Shown here: positions 9,676-20,596 of the stretch, piece after piece
Layout: the number at the start of each line of letters is the position of its first letter
Numbering within the stretch: position 1 is the first letter of the stretch
Notes under the pieces: model-generated
Databases searched by the model: none
The model's input: the letters and a program-made list of their open reading frames with translations, nothing else
What the model was told of the DNA's origin: nothing
Made by a program: the position numbers and the translations under genes
Source of the DNA: Adiantum capillus-veneris
Lineage: Eukaryota; Streptophyta; Polypodiopsida; Polypodiales; Pteridaceae
NCBI GenBank assembly: GCA_014529385.2
Contig: CM043953.1
Span: 65,550,372 to 65,614,371 of the forward strand
DNA: 64,000 nucleotides
Reading direction: 5' to 3'

Positions 9676-10659
9676 ATGGCTCCATACAACCTATTGGAAG
9701 ACATGAGAGGTAAGGCACCTGATATCTCATGGCCTCAGTTTCTTGCATTATGCCCACAAGTTAGGAGGGATTTAACGAAGGCAGTTAGCACTAGAAGAAA
9801 GATAAAAGAGAGTGTGCCTGATGTAAAAATTGCACATGCTGAAATGAATGAGGATATTACACCTGTGCTAGATTGTTACATCAAAGGAAGATTGGTTAGG
9901 AAAGGTCTAGTGGATGGGGGTGTACAAATTTGCATCATGACAGAGGGACTCATGCAAAAACTAGGCATGCACATCCATGAGATACCTAAAATTAAAGCCA
10001 AGATGGCAAACAATAGCAAAGCTAGGTGTGTAGGCATTTGTAAAAATGTCTCTGTGGAGGCCTTTGGCATTAAGAAGGCAGTGGATTTCTATGTCATGTA
10101 TACCAAAGGAAATGGTTACTCATTTATCCTAGGGAGACCATGGCTAATGAAAATGCGAGCTTTGCAGGATTGGGAGAGTGGAAAGCTAATTTGTAGGAAT
10201 GACAATCATAAGAAGGTTGTCTTTGACATGAAGGAGCAACGCCAAGAGGAGCTCCATGAAGAATCACCTCAAAGTGAGACGGAGGAAGGCTGGACCGATA
10301 GCACTTCAGAAGGAGAAAGTAGCCGCAGCATTACTGAAGAGGAGTCTTCCATCAAAGTCATGGGGGTAAGGTTTAAGCCAAACAACCAAGAGACCTCTTG
10401 CCCAGGTTTGGAAGAGGTAGGTACTCAAGAGAACCAAAATGTGCAAGATGAAGGAATGTTAGAAGGTATGTTGTCTACAACACTTACAAAGGACGAAAGA
10501 GAGGAGTTCAAATGTGTGCTAGGGAAATTTCCGATGCTTTTTGCTAAAGACTACACCGATGTGCGTGGAGTAGATGCTGTTCAACACAAAATTGAGTCGA
10601 AGCCAGAGGCCACACCTAAGGCTCAAAAGCTACGAAGGCTAGGAGTCATCAAGGAGTAG
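9676..10659 (+). CDS. Protease and linker to RT (element 2)
   Basis: A retroviral-type aspartic protease lies at about residues 55-165: the active-site region is LVDGGVQICIMT (DGG in place of D-T/S-G) and the flap and C-terminal motif is SFILGRPWLMKM. An acidic Ser/Glu-rich linker follows, then the start of the RT module (HKIESKPEATPKAQKLRRL). The frame stops at TAG (10657-10659) and continues in the same phase into the next ORF, so this is the upstream part of a single pol reading frame broken by point mutation. The same organisation occurs in element 3. Confidence 0.85.
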   Translation: MAPYNLLEDMRGKAPDISWPQFLALCPQVRRDLTKAVSTRRKIKESVPDVKIAHAEMNEDITPVLDCYIKGRLVRKGLVDGGVQICIMTEGLMQKLGMHIHEIPKIKAKMANNSKARCVGICKNVSVEAFGIKKAVDFYVMYTKGNGYSFILGRPWLMKMRALQDWESGKLICRNDNHKKVVFDMKEQRQEELHEESPQSETEEGWTDSTSEGESSRSITEEESSIKVMGVRFKPNNQETSCPGLEEVGTQENQNVQDEGMLEGMLSTTLTKDEREEFKCVLGKFPMLFAKDYTDVRGVDAVQHKIESKPEATPKAQKLRRLGVIKE

Positions 10660-10773
10660 GCTTCACTCATGGAGGTAAGAAAGCTTCTAGCAACAGGTTA
10701 CATTTATCCAGTGGAGAATTCAGAGTGGGTCTCTCCCGTTGTTGTCACTCCTAAGAAAAACGGCAAGTGAAGG

Positions 10774-13700
10774 GTGTGTGTGGATTACCGTCCACTCAAT
10801 GAGGCAACAAAAAGAGATCACTTTCCCCTCCCATTTCAAGATGAGATACTAAATGAGGTAGCTAGTCATGAGAAGTACACTGTGTGTGATGGCTACTCGG
10901 GTTACTTTCAAATAGGTATCGCATTGGAAGATCAGTTGAAAACAACCTTCATCACTCCTTGGGGTTGTTATGCTTTTAGAGTCATGCCATTTGGACTGAC
11001 AAATGCTCCTGCAAATTTCCAACGCTTCATGAACATGGTGTTTCAAGCATTCTTTGGAAAGTCCATTAGGGTTTTTATTGATGATTTTTGCATTTATAGC
11101 TCAAAATCATTGCATCTACAAAGGGTAGAAGAAGGTTTAAAGAAGCTCTACGACATGGGAGGTCAACTCAACCCCGAAAAGTGTCACATAGGTGAGGATG
11201 AAGTGATCTTGCTTGGTCACAAGGTTTCCTATAAAGGCATGGAGGTGGATCCTTCAAAGGCAAAGGCTCTTATTGAGCTCCCATCACCCAGGAATCTCAA
11301 AGAGGTCATCTCATTCATTCAAAAGGTGAAGTATATGTCACGCTTTATTCACTTAGCTTCGGAGTTGCTTCATCCTTTGCAAAAGTTGACACAACAAGTA
11401 GAATTTACATGGTCTTATGAGCTTGAAGAGTACTTTTGTAACATTAAAGTCATCCTGTCAGAACTACCAACACTCATGCCTCCTTGTTGGGAATACACAT
11501 TCTTTGTTAGCTCTAGTGTTGGGAAAGAAACAATTGGAGCGGTTTTGCTACAACAAGATCCCCATAGTACCCGGATGCGACCCATCTACTTTGCTAGTAG
11601 GGTCATGAATGCTTTGGAGAGAGGCTACACGGAGGCAGAACTCATGATGCTTTCTCTCATGTTTGCGGTGAGAAAGTTTAGATCCTACTTGCTACCAAAA
11701 CCTTTTGTAATTCTCACTGCAGAAAATTTGTTTCCTTGGGTGTCATCTCAAATGAATCTTAGCACTAGGATCTCAAAGTGTATTATGGAATTGCAAGAGT
11801 TCCAATACTCTTTCAAGGTGGAAGATAGTGTGCGTGCACAATTGGCAGGGATCCTTACTTATAGGGTACATGAGAAGGAGATTAAGGTGCCTGAAATAAA
11901 GACCCTACCATTGCCACCACCGAAAAATATTCCTAATGCTTTTACCTTGTTCTTTGATGGAGCTTTTCGACGAGTCACAGGAAAAACAGGGGGAGGGCTA
12001 GTGTTGCTCAACCCAAGTGGGGAGGTGGTCATGAAAGAGAAGGTCAATCTACCAGGTTCAACTAGCAACAATGAAGCAGCATATGACCCACTACTTCATG
12101 GTTTGAAGATGTGCATTGGCCAAGGGATACAACGTTTCATGGTAAAGGGAGATGCACTTCTCATTGTTAAACAGATTTTAGGCATTTGGGCATGCAAGAA
12201 TGAAAGCTTACGGACAAAAGTTCATGCCATTCGTAGGATGTTTAATCAGTTTGAAGAAGTGCAACTATATCATATTCGTAGGAAACAAAATGAAGATGCC
12301 GATTTACTTGCACAACAAGCAGTTACATGTATTGAGAAAGAAGTGCAGGTCATCATGGTGGCAGCAACTGTCAAGCAACCGAGATACCAGGGATTGGAGT
12401 CATTGACTCCCATTATTAGCTACATTTTGGTGGGTGAGTTTCCACAAGACTTCACGAAGGCTCAGAAGAGGAGACTCATGAAAAAGGCAAGCGCGTATCT
12501 CTTCTTAGAAGGATCCCTCTATCAAAGAGGGAAGGATCAAGTGTGCAGAAGAGTACCAACTATTGAGGAAATCCCAGCCATTCTAAAAGGTTTGCATGAG
12601 GAAGCATGTGGTGGTCATTTTGCACTGGAACTCACTGCAAAAAATATTTTGCTTGCCGAATATGTTTGGCCAAGCTTGCACATTGATGTTCAACATTGGT
12701 GTAAAACCTGCCACAATTGTCAGATTAATGGAAACAAGCGTCTGTTACATGGTCCACGTAAGCTAGTCCTTGCAAATGGTCCGTTTGAAAAATGGGGCAT
12801 TGATGCTATGGGTCCATTGCCCAGGACTAAAAATGGAAAATTGTATATCTTGGTGGCCATAGACAACATGACTAGGTGGGTAGAATCTCAAAGTGTGGCA
12901 ACAGTGAATGAGAAGACAGTTAGCAAGTTTGTGTACACTCACATTTGTTGCAGATTTGGCACACCTTTGGAGATTGTTTCTGATAATGGTCCAGGGTTTA
13001 TAAAGGGCTTGCTCACAGAAGTCTGTGAAGAACTTCACATTCTACATCGTCATAGTACACCCTACTATCCCCAATCAAATGGTTTGGTAGAAAAAGCTAA
13101 TGGTGTCATTGCAGGCATCATTAGAAAGATGGTGAAAAACAAGACAAAGTTGTGGGATGACTTCTTGGATGGTGCCTTGTGGGCGTATCGAACCACATAT
13201 AGGGAAGCCACGGAGTTCACACCATTTCACTTGGTCTATGGTCAAGAGGCTTTACAACCAATTGAGCTCAACATTCCAACATTGCGACTTCATGGCAAAG
13301 CAGCACAAGATGATCAAGAAGCACGGATCGATCGACTTCTTACCCTAGCTGAGCTTGAGTGGAAAAGAGAAGCAGCATACGAGTGCTACAAGAGGAAAGC
13401 CACACAGACGAAGGAAAAGCTTGACAAGAAACTGAAGGACAAAGGCATCAATGAAGGAGATCTTGTGCTAAGGTATGACAATCGACTCGATAATCGTTTT
13501 GATGCCAAATTTGAAACTAGATGGCAGGGGCCATACATAGTCAAAAAGGCTTTCAACTCAAGTTATTATCAGCTTACGGACTTGAATGGGAAAGAGCACT
13601 CCAAGAAGGTAAACAGGTATCGCTTGAAGCCTTATTTGAGTCGCCTTCTACCAAAGGATCTACCAAAGATCTGTCAAAAGGCAGCTATCTCATGTAGGTA

Positions 13701-13818
13701 TTGTTCCGTGAAGCATGAGTGTAACTCAAACCAAAATTCTGAGGGGCCAAACAATGAAGACCTCGTCAAGGACTCTCAAGCACTCTCTTTGGAGAAGATG
13801 CTCTATGATGGTACATGA
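10774..13818 (+). CDS. RT, RNase H, archaeal-type RNase H and integrase (element 2)
   Basis: The RT begins CVDYRPLNEATKRDHFPLP and has an intact FIDD catalytic motif. The first RNase H is degraded at its first acidic site (FFVSSSVGKETIGAVLL). A second RNase H follows, with FDGAFRRVTGKTGGG, NNEAAYDPL and KGDALLIVKQI carrying the D, E, D residues. Integrase has an HHCC module (ending WCKTCHNCQ) and the D, D, E sites in GIDAMGPLP, VSDNGPGF and GLVEKANG. The listed start is not an initiator: coding continues upstream in phase across a TGA at 10768-10770. This is one of the best preserved pol genes in the window. Confidence 0.93.
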   Translation: MCVDYRPLNEATKRDHFPLPFQDEILNEVASHEKYTVCDGYSGYFQIGIALEDQLKTTFITPWGCYAFRVMPFGLTNAPANFQRFMNMVFQAFFGKSIRVFIDDFCIYSSKSLHLQRVEEGLKKLYDMGGQLNPEKCHIGEDEVILLGHKVSYKGMEVDPSKAKALIELPSPRNLKEVISFIQKVKYMSRFIHLASELLHPLQKLTQQVEFTWSYELEEYFCNIKVILSELPTLMPPCWEYTFFVSSSVGKETIGAVLLQQDPHSTRMRPIYFASRVMNALERGYTEAELMMLSLMFAVRKFRSYLLPKPFVILTAENLFPWVSSQMNLSTRISKCIMELQEFQYSFKVEDSVRAQLAGILTYRVHEKEIKVPEIKTLPLPPPKNIPNAFTLFFDGAFRRVTGKTGGGLVLLNPSGEVVMKEKVNLPGSTSNNEAAYDPLLHGLKMCIGQGIQRFMVKGDALLIVKQILGIWACKNESLRTKVHAIRRMFNQFEEVQLYHIRRKQNEDADLLAQQAVTCIEKEVQVIMVAATVKQPRYQGLESLTPIISYILVGEFPQDFTKAQKRRLMKKASAYLFLEGSLYQRGKDQVCRRVPTIEEIPAILKGLHEEACGGHFALELTAKNILLAEYVWPSLHIDVQHWCKTCHNCQINGNKRLLHGPRKLVLANGPFEKWGIDAMGPLPRTKNGKLYILVAIDNMTRWVESQSVATVNEKTVSKFVYTHICCRFGTPLEIVSDNGPGFIKGLLTEVCEELHILHRHSTPYYPQSNGLVEKANGVIAGIIRKMVKNKTKLWDDFLDGALWAYRTTYREATEFTPFHLVYGQEALQPIELNIPTLRLHGKAAQDDQEARIDRLLTLAELEWKREAAYECYKRKATQTKEKLDKKLKDKGINEGDLVLRYDNRLDNRFDAKFETRWQGPYIVKKAFNSSYYQLTDLNGKEHSKKVNRYRLKPYLSRLLPKDLPKICQKAAISCRYCSVKHECNSNQNSEGPNNEDLVKDSQALSLEKMLYDGT

Positions 13819-13831
13819 ATATACCATCATC

Positions 13832-13842
13832 CTGGGGGAGGG
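13832..13842 (+). other. Polypurine tract of element 2
   Basis: CTGGGGGAGGG lies four bases before the TGATAACCG start of the 3' LTR, the expected position. Confidence 0.8.
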
Positions 13843-13846
13843 CTTA

Positions 13847-14030
13847 TGATAACCGTTTTTTGGCTCTCCGTAATTGCCATAGTGAGTTAACCCACCCTAC
13901 CAAAATCATCCAAACACTATGGCTATCCCTACCATTTCACTGTATATAGGTGTCTGTGAGTTAGGGGACTTTTCCCATATCTTCTTAAAAACCCTCAGCT
14001 AGCTAGTCACTGGGCTAGTTGAGCCAAAAA
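13847..14030 (+). repeat. Direct repeat, copy 1 (copy 2 at 15192-15372)
   Basis: About 180 bases beginning TGATAACCGTTTTTTGGC and ending GGGCTAGTTGAGCCAA are repeated at 15192-15372 with only a few substitutions. Sequence after the repeat differs completely between the two copies. Confidence 0.9.
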
Positions 14031-17000
14031 TGACATCATTAGCCCAAGTGAGATTGCCCGAGGAAACTAAAACCCAAGCAAATATCTAAATGGCATCTAC
14101 CCACGTTGTGCTATGTGTTGCTCTTGATGTTGTGCTTACTTTTATTTCATTCCTTGTCTTGAACATATACATGAGTCAATTTTTGTAGAGAGGGCTATAT
14201 ATAAGAGATGTTAGGAGTCTACCAGGGTTGAGCATGCAATGTGGATGCTAGTTGGAACATGATACTTTGTGCAAAGGGCCCAAGGAGGCATAATAGGGAA
14301 GTGAGGTATGATCCATCATTGGAACAAATCAAAAGGATGAGGTTAGTAGTCCACCAAATGGATCTTTGAGCACGAGTTTTTGATGTGCCCCCTGAGTTTG
14401 CCTGATTCATGGCCCCTAAATGGGGATCTAAGCCAAATTTTGCACACTTTTTGTAAATTTAGCTGTTATAGCAATGTAGTTCCCACAAGTGGCCATGCAT
14501 CAAAATTGTGCAAAAAAGAAACACAATGTACGTGAATCTCTATAAAGTAGACAAACAAAAGTCTCTTCCTAGTAATGACATTTTGAGGAATTACTATGCA
14601 ATGAAGTAATATAGACATAGCATGTGAATGAGACTTATGGAGAAGGAACTTTCACCTCACCAAGGTCTAGACCCCCCCCTGTTCAACAAGGCTAGACTCA
14701 TTAATCACCTACTCCCCCTTCGCAAGAAGTGTACACAACCTACCAAGAGCATTTTCCTATCAAAAAAATTCACAATATGATTTGCCAATAAAAGAGAATA
14801 AGGAAGTTGTTGGAGTGTGTGACATCCTTTGTCCCTCCCTATGGAGCATTTTCCTAGCCATATATGCATGTTTTTCCATCCCATATGATACCTGTACATA
14901 GGTACATAACCCATGGGTGTTTCTACACATGTTCCACTTGCATATGGAGCCAAGAGATATGCCAAACTAGCTCTTAAAAGGGTGCATATGGGTTTTCCAC
15001 TTGATTCTCCCCATTTGGCTCGTCCTTGAGCTCTCGAACCCTTCATCTATGATGTAAGCAACAAGCTCTAGCCTATGCCTATAAAAGACGCACCTTTGTA
15101 GTCATTTCAAGTTCCATAGTCAAGCTCTACTATGTCATTTTTCTCCATGAATGGTTCTTGTGTTTATCCACCATAGCTTCACAATTGGTATTGATAGCCG
15201 TTTTTTGGCTCTCCGTAATTGCCATAGTGAGTTAACCCACCCTACCAAAATCATCCAAACATTGTGGCTATCCCTACCATTTCACTGTATATAGGTGTGT
15301 GTGAGTTATGGGACTTTTCCCATATCTTCTTAAAAACCCTCAGCTAGCTAGTCACTGGGCTAGTTGAGCCAATATATATATATATATATATATATATGTA
15401 AAAAATATAAGTATATTATGGCCCATTTGTGTGTAAATATTTCATTGTAGTAAGGGCCTAAATAAAAGGAATTTTCATAATTATTTTGGTATTTATTTAA
15501 ATATTTCTACCTATGGTGTGTTATTTATGCTATGTACATTGACTCACCATTACCATATTTTTTCTTACCATTTTGCATACTCTTTATTCCATATAAAAAT
15601 AATTTCATGCAAGCTTCTCTTATTTTTGGTGTAACTCCATCCCAACAAAAATCCAAAAAAACTAGTTTTATTTATGTGTATATTTTTTCACTATTGTGAT
15701 TTTTCCTTCCTACATCTATTCTCTTTTACTCTCATAAATTAGAACACCAAAAATATTCATCTTTTTACGGTAGACTTATAATGAGAGAGATTTATTTTGA
15801 CCCCTTTATATTTTTTCCACCTATATTATTTATATTTGACATGTACATATTTTTTTAGACCCCTCAATATTTGATTTTCTTAGTTGTACTATTCACTTAT
15901 ATCATGATCTCAACAATATCTTCAACTATAGACCTACCAAATAAGGTCACGGGTATGTGGAATGCATGCATGCACCATGGGGAGCTCACTCTTGGAGGTA
16001 TTCAAAAGAATCATCCAAAGAAGGACCTCACAAGGACCTTGTGCAGTGGAAAAAACAGTCGGTTTTGCTGAATTTTTAAAGATCACATGCTCCCCGAATT
16101 TGAAAGGTGATACAAACAAAAGTTGTAGCTCGTGGACTGAACTTTTACCTCAAATTTTTTCAAAATTTTTTGAGCTACGAGCTGTGAGCTATGATTTTAT
16201 TGGTGGACCCCAGTTTGCCCATGCTATGCAGCCACACTCCCTCTTCCACTTTACCATTTTCCTCTTTCACACACACCTCTCCACTCATCATCCCCACCTC
16301 TCTCACCACTCCTCTCTGCACCCTACTCACCTTCTTCTCAACCGTGAAGAATAAGAGAAACCATGGTGAACTCATGTCTCCTACACACACTTCCATTCCA
16401 AAATTGACCACCTAGTCTCATTTTTTCTCTTCCATATTACCCATATTTATAAAAAATACCACAAAATTCAGCCTCTTCTCTTGAAAGACAGCATCATGGT
16501 GATTGATTACTCATGTTCACTTACCTTGGCTCCCAAGGAAGGTCAAGAGTGGAGAAAAAACGTACCGTCAAAGCTAGTGGACCGTCAACAAGCGTCAAAA
16601 TTGACCCTACTCAAGACACTTGGAGCATCGACATTGTAAGAAATCCATGTTTCTTACCTATTAAGAGTTTTTTCTTCCTTATTTGTATCCTACATGGATA
16701 CTCCCATTATAAATATCCAATTTCATTTGTAAATCAATAAAAATACTAACTTTACTAATTTACTAACACTAACTTAGTATGAAAAGTCCTATCACCTCCA
16801 CTTCTCTCCTCTCTCTCTTCTTCATCTATCCCCACCAACTTGTTGATAATTCCAAGCAAAAGAAATTAGATAAGTGCTGAAAATCTAACCCAACCAAGGT
16901 TAGAGGAGTAACCCTAGCCCTCAAAATTGCTATAAAAGGAAGGTGTAGCTAGCACAAAAAAGGGAGAGCCATAAGCAAGAGCACTATGCTATAGCTTGAG

Positions 17001-17595
17001 AAGCCAAGCTCAACCTCTCTAGAAGGAGCTCTTGAGTGGAATCTCATTGTCTTATGCATGTGCATGTGTTGTAATAGGGGTGATTAGCAAGGAAACTCTA
17101 TGCCATTGTAAGAGAGAGAGTGATCATTCAATTGAGAGTAGGAAATCTATCATTTCTCCTACTAGTGTAAGCCCAACATTTGCTGAATCAAGGAGGGTGG
17201 ATTTGGACTAAGCTTGGATACTTTGTCTCTCTTCCAACGTGAAGTAATGGACAACAATGATGTGTAAGTGTCTTGGTGTTTTTGTTTAAGTTCTTGATAG
17301 CTTGTCTCTGGGTGTTGTCATCAATTTAGCGATAAATCCCACATACAGTAAGAGGGCGACAGGGTGGAGAGGACTCCCCTGGCCTTAAGACAGTGATTGG
17401 GGTGGCTTTTCTTGTGATGTGTTGTGGTGTAATTTACTCAAGCTATGTTGAAAAAATACTAATCTCACTTTCATTGGTCATGACAGATTTGTAAGAAGGT
17501 ATTAGTGCAGCAAGAACCCCCTCCCCCTTCCCTCTCTTTCTTACATATATAATTGTGTTTGCTTGATCATTGCCGATACATTTCAAAGCAGCCCG

Positions 17596-17597
<2 letters not shown>

Positions 17598-17645
<48 letters not shown>
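17598..17645. repeat. (CT)n microsatellite in the element 2 LTR
   Basis: Uninterrupted CT dinucleotides just before the conserved TACGCGTCC block. The matching position of the 5' LTR is where element 1 inserted. Confidence 0.95.
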
Positions 17646-17647
<2 letters not shown>

Positions 17648-17954
17648 GCGTCCTAGTTCACATCCAAAACTAGGTGGTGCCCCAAATTTGTGTAGGGTTA
17701 GGTTGCGGGTTCGTGTGTGTGTTTGTTGTTTTTTCCAACCCCAACCCAATTGAGCAGCACGGGAGCCTAGAAGGGTGCTTAGAGGCCACTCTTCTTGTTG
17801 CCCGCCCCGGACCGCCTCTGTATCAAAGCTAATAGTGTGGTGTTGAGACCGAGCAATAGCTACAAGTTTTTTTAGATGCACACTCTAGCAAGAAGCACTA
17901 AATTCATCGCATCCTCGCCCTGTATGATATTTTTACACACATCACTTTTTGGGG

Positions 17955-18778
17955 TGATGTAAATTACTCGAGCCATCTTTTTTAAATTCTACTGTGCACG
18001 GTGAGTCCAAAGACATAAATGAGTATAATGATGTCATTAGATTCACTACCAGCTCTCACTTTTTGTAAAATGTCTTAGTTTTACCCTCACCCCAACTCTG
18101 GCCCTAGATATATGAGAAAAGGCCTCATTTTTTGGGGAATAATTATTGTAAGCCACTTGAGAGCACGTGGTGAAGAGTACACCTACACTTGCACGTTCAC
18201 TACTTATTGTACGGGTGAGCATTGCTAATGAAACTTCTTGTGTTTCTTCTTCTCACTCTTAACATCTTGTGCGGTTTTAGTTCTAGGTTTCTTCAAGTGT
18301 TTATTTGCTCATTGTGACTTGTTAATGGTGTTTTAAGTGAAACTAAGCATTGATAGAGGTAGGTAGGCCCTAGGAGAAGCTAAAAAACCCCTCATTCTTC
18401 ATTTTTGGTGATGGTATGAGATGGTAACGGTCACAGTTTCTCACCTACCCGACAATGCCTTTTACTGGTTTGGTTGTTAGGAACATATTGTCCATAGTTT
18501 AGAGACCCCTAATCTCAAGTTTCATGTCATTTGGAGATCATTTGACACAATAATGACCATTAGAGTGATAAATAGAGCACACAGGAGACTTAGGAATTAT
18601 CGCTTTAGTTGCTTCCTGGCTTGCAAGTGACACCTTTCTCCTAGGTGCATTGTCATTAGGACATTACATTTGACATTTCCCTGCACTACCCGGGCCAACT
18701 ATGTCTTTGGATTGACAAATTTATGTTGGTTTGAGTTCTTGCTAGGCTACTCAGTGCAATTGCGGTGGGCCGCCAACA
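17955..18778 (+). repeat. LTR-like left end of element E
   Basis: It begins TGATGTAAATTAC and ends GCCGCCAACA immediately before a PBS-like sequence. About 550 bases (to about 18505) match 59836-60431 in the same orientation, with clear but older divergence. The pairing suggests 5' and 3' LTRs of one old element that everything between has been inserted into, or two copies of one family. The left border is uncertain, because weak similarity continues upstream to about 17880. Confidence 0.65.
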
Positions 18779-18779
18779 T

Positions 18780-18798
18780 TGGTGCCATTTCCTGAGAC
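18780..18798 (+). other. PBS-like site of element E
   Basis: TGGTGCCATTTCCTGAGAC directly follows an LTR-type end in CA. It resembles the TGGTGCC start of the PBS of elements 2 and 3 but differs afterwards. The tRNA was not identified. Confidence 0.6.
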
Positions 18799-20596
18799 GT
18801 AGGACTTACACTAGCAGAGTAAGTCACGATGAGGTTCTTCTTTACCCAGTACGTGAGTGTGACAATTCATTACATTTACCATTAGGTAGGAGAGTCAGTG
18901 AGGCATGCCAAGCTCTCAAGTAGACTGAGGAGTCAGGTGTTCTCCTTCGATTACCATATAGGTTAGGACGACCTTAGTTGTTGGCTTTAGTGCATTGTGC
19001 ATTGAGTCCATGCTTTGAGTGTTGTTGTAGTTTGTGTTCAGTAGGTAGTTGCGATGAGTTGTGATTAGAGTCAGAAATTCTCTCATCTTTTACCACGTTA
19101 TCACTTCATTTTATTCGGTTTTGTTATGTGTTTTTGTTACTTTATTTTTTTAGGTTAGAGATAGGAGTAGTATTTAGGTTAATGCTTAGTTTTGGTGTTG
19201 CATAGATTAGCCAAAGCTGCTTTTGAGTGCCATATTGCGATTTTTGACAGTTTAAAGTGACTGAACATGCGAGAAATGTGCATAGCTTGAGAAGTGGAAG
19301 TGCAAATTGAGGAATTCTTGTTTGTGCACTTGCATAAACCTTAAAAGGACATATCTAGAAATTTCGGTTGTTGTTTGAGTCATCAGCTATCCAAAAGAGC
19401 AAATTTTGCATTTAGGATCGACTTAGAGAACATCTAAATTGAACAAATTTTAATTGGTGATTTTTAGTGGTGTAGGGTGCCATTGAGTAGCATAGGAGCA
19501 GAGGAAGCTACATGAACCATCTAAGTTACAATGTCACACCAGTGTTAGTGATTGCGGTCTCACTGTCACCTAGAGCATTTTCATAGAAGAAGCACACCTT
19601 TCCCAAATTTAGGAAGTCTACAGATTGCCAAATAAATCAAAGTGTCCATATTGACCACGGTTGTAGGTTTTGTGACACTTAGATTACCAAATCTCACCAA
19701 TTCAGGACTAGCATAGGGGCAAAAGACTCCACAAAGAGAGCCCTAGCTGCAAGAAGCATCAAATCTTCAAAAGTCACCAAGTGGCAGTGATCGTGGTCAC
19801 TGTCATACATGTTTCAATCTGGCAAAAGTGGTGCCAATCAACCCCAAGCAGTCCAAGGATCCCAAATATACCCTCCATATTCAATTTGGATAGGGAAAAG
19901 ACCTTCAAATTGCCCATGAACTTAAATCCAAGTTCAAATTGTGGTACCAAGGTGAAACAAATGCCAAAAAATGTCTAGACACTTCATACAGGGTGTATAT
20001 AGACTCACCAGGCAGTGGCAAATCAGTAGGAAGTGACTAGGCTAAAAAAGTCATCATTGTAGTGATCGCGATCACTGCCACCTGGCCCAAGTTTGAGTTT
20101 TAACCATACCTGCACATAGGTTACCTTGGGAGGTTCCCAGAAGTACCCTTGTTCAGTCAAAGAGACTCCAAAATCGCTCTTAACGACCTTGTGGAAGTTA
20201 GGGCTTGACTTTTCAAAATTTGACCTCAAATTTTTAATTTTTTACAATTTTTGTAAATTCTTATGAAGATTCTGAAGAAAGTTTTGGACAAGCACTCAAA
20301 AGGCCAAGAGGCAAAGTGTTTAATTTTGTATATACATGCATCCTGGTTATCTAAAAGGCAAGGCAACAACCAAGGAGATTGCTAACTCAACAAGTAAGAA
20401 GTTTGAGTTGACAATCCAAAGTTGTGTAAATTGATGTATTTAAGATTGGGCAAGTATCTTTAGAGAGAACATAGATCAGGTGTAGGCGAAGTCAGTTAAG
20501 TGTCAACACAAGAGAGCATGAATCAAGCAGGGTTAGATCCCCTAGCTCCAATCTTAGAGTGAGATTGACACCTCTTTCAAAAAGTCATTTTACTTG
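18799..20596 (+). other. Long leader of element E with recurring near-palindromes
   Basis: About 1.8 kb without a convincing coding frame. It contains several versions of a GGCAGTGATCGCGATCACTGCC-like inverted repeat: 19547-19570, 19784-19805 and 20059-20083. A further degenerate copy occurs in the right half of the region at about 57074-57098. Confidence 0.55.
19784..19805. repeat. Near-palindromic motif (one of at least four)
   Basis: GGCAGTGATCGTGGTCACTG has imperfect dyad symmetry. Related motifs occur at 19547-19570, at 20059-20083 (AGTGATCGCGATCACTGCC, with a perfect AGTGATCGCGATCACT core) and at 57074-57098. Function unknown. It could be a protein-binding site or an RNA stem in the leader. 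Confidence 0.55.

Larger units (their letters stand above)
7743..17818 (+). mobile_element. Element 2: Tat-like Ty3/gypsy LTR retrotransposon with two RNase H domains
   Basis: A 184-bp segment (7743-7926) next to a PBS matches 17640-17818, giving the ends of the 5' and 3' LTRs. The coding region between is gag, protease, RT, Ty3 RNase H, a second archaeal-type RNase H, then integrase. The additional RNase H between the first RNase H and integrase is the hallmark of the plant Tat lineage. The start of the 5' LTR is separated from this part by element 1 and lies outside the window. Damage is limited: frame breaks in gag and two in-frame stops in pol. Confidence 0.9.
13847..17818 (+). repeat. 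3' LTR of element 2 (about 4 kb, composite)
   Basis: It starts TGATAACCG after the PPT. Its end (17640-17818) matches the end of the 5' LTR. It contains a second copy of its own first 180 bases at 15192 and two separate TATA-like promoters (CCTATAAAAGACG near 15078 and GCTATAAAAGGAAGG near 16930). It also contains (AT)n at about 15373-15397 and a (CT)n tract at 17598-17645. LTRs of several kb are known in Tat-lineage elements. An alternative is that 13847-15183 (TG to CA) and 15192-17818 are two different LTRs joined. Confidence 0.7.

Noticed and set aside
15180-15200. ATTGGTATTGATAG read as a Met-tRNA PBS
   Set aside because: Only the first eight bases match; the rest is the start of the second LTR copy and no gag follows.
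17567-17881. 104-residue minus-strand frame with Arg-Glu repeats
   Set aside because: Translation of the (CT)n microsatellite.
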